In this document: positions 5,235-5,368 of the stretch, piece by piece
Layout: each line of letters begins with the position of its first letter
Position numbering within the stretch: the first letter of the stretch is position 1
Assembly (NCBI GenBank): GCA_019752835.1
Contig: JAIELR010000097.1
Coordinates: forward strand, 1-5,368
DNA length: 5,368 bases
DNA from: Gammaproteobacteria bacterium
Lineage (GTDB): Bacteria > Pseudomonadota > Gammaproteobacteria > UBA1113
Direction of reading: 5' to 3'
Position numbers and translations under genes: made by a program
The notes under the pieces: model-generated
Seen by the model: only the letters and a program-made list of their open reading frames with translations
Told to the model about the DNA's origin: nothing
Database searches by the model: none

Positions 5235-5243
5235 TGCTACAAT
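5235..5243 (+). promoter_or_regulatory. Extended -10 promoter for the rightmost gene
   Basis: TGCTACAAT is a TGn-extended -10 with five of six matches. The -35 position has nothing recognisable (GAGCTT at a 17-bp spacer). A start near 5250 favours translation from 5275 over the in-frame ATG at 5245. The promoter is divergent from the nuclease promoter. Confidence 0.4.
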
Positions 5244-5274
5244 AATGTCAATTATCGTAGTATTGGGAATAGAT

Positions 5275-5368
5275 ATGGTTATTGATTTTCATAATTACTT
5301 AAAAAATCCACCCTTTAATCTTCAATGTGAGTACGTAGAGGTTTTCCATGGTGATTATTGTGCTGCAT
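5275..5368 (+). CDS. N-terminus of an unrecognised protein (cut by window end)
   Basis: The frame starts MVIDFHNYLKNPPF and is open for 31 residues to the window edge. GGGAA (5265-5269) precedes the ATG by 5 nt. An alternative in-frame ATG at 5245 would add ten residues (MSIIVVLGID), but it has no Shine-Dalgarno and would precede the predicted transcript start. The end of the visible part, FHGDYCAA, loosely recalls the start of helix-turn-helix replication or replisome-organiser proteins, which often continue with LLLS and a Tyr-Trp pair. That is a guess from a few residues and the next bases would settle it. Confidence 0.6.
   Translation, partial: MVIDFHNYLKNPPFNLQCEYVEVFHGDYCAA

Noticed and set aside
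1..5368. CRISPR arrays, tRNA or rRNA genes, insertion-sequence transposases
   Set aside because: No regularly spaced repeats, cloverleaf signatures or transposase motifs were seen on either strand.

Overview
The window looks like accessory DNA of an AT-rich gammaproteobacterium. The best guess is Legionella or a relative. This rests on base composition, Legionella-like protein style, and the pairing of a plasmid/ICE-type umuDC cassette with an S1/P1-family secreted nuclease. It is inferred from memory; no marker gene fixes the taxon.

Layout, left to right. (1) Positions 2-1000 (+) hold the C-terminal 332 residues of a KAP-family P-loop NTPase cut by the window edge, with the Walker B block intact. 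(2) Positions 1001-1229 hold a short, possibly degraded coding remnant, a 9-bp tandem repeat, an inverted repeat and a promoter-like -10. (3) Positions 1230-1838 (+) encode an unrecognised 202-aa protein. (4) Positions 1839-2330 form a 492-bp gap. On the minus strand it contains a possible 22-residue hydrophobic peptide gene with an extended -10 and a good Shine-Dalgarno; on the plus strand it contains dyads and a promoter leading into umuD. (5) Positions 2331-4115 (+) are a umuD-umuC operon for DNA polymerase V; the UmuD-like subunit has an N-terminal AT-hook-like extension. (6) Positions 4116-4156 form an AT-rich hairpin between convergent genes. (7) Positions 4159-5130 (-) encode an exported S1/P1 nuclease with all nine zinc ligands. 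(8) Positions 5131-5274 hold two divergent promoters, with an operator-like dyad over the nuclease -10. (9) Positions 5275-5368 (+) are the start of a gene cut by the right edge.

Function: UmuD and UmuC would form a self-processing error-prone polymerase that copies damaged DNA. The nuclease acts outside the cytoplasm and probably scavenges nucleotides or phosphate. The KAP NTPase belongs to a family often found with anti-phage systems, but its upstream partners are out of view. The left third (KAP gene and 202-aa gene) is visibly more AT-rich than umuDC and the nuclease, which suggests pieces of different origin. The observations most worth following are the minus-strand hydrophobic micro-ORF, the UmuD N-terminal extension with no CTGT-type LexA box in its promoter, and the dyad over the nuclease promoter. 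No complete new multigene system can be shown from this window alone.
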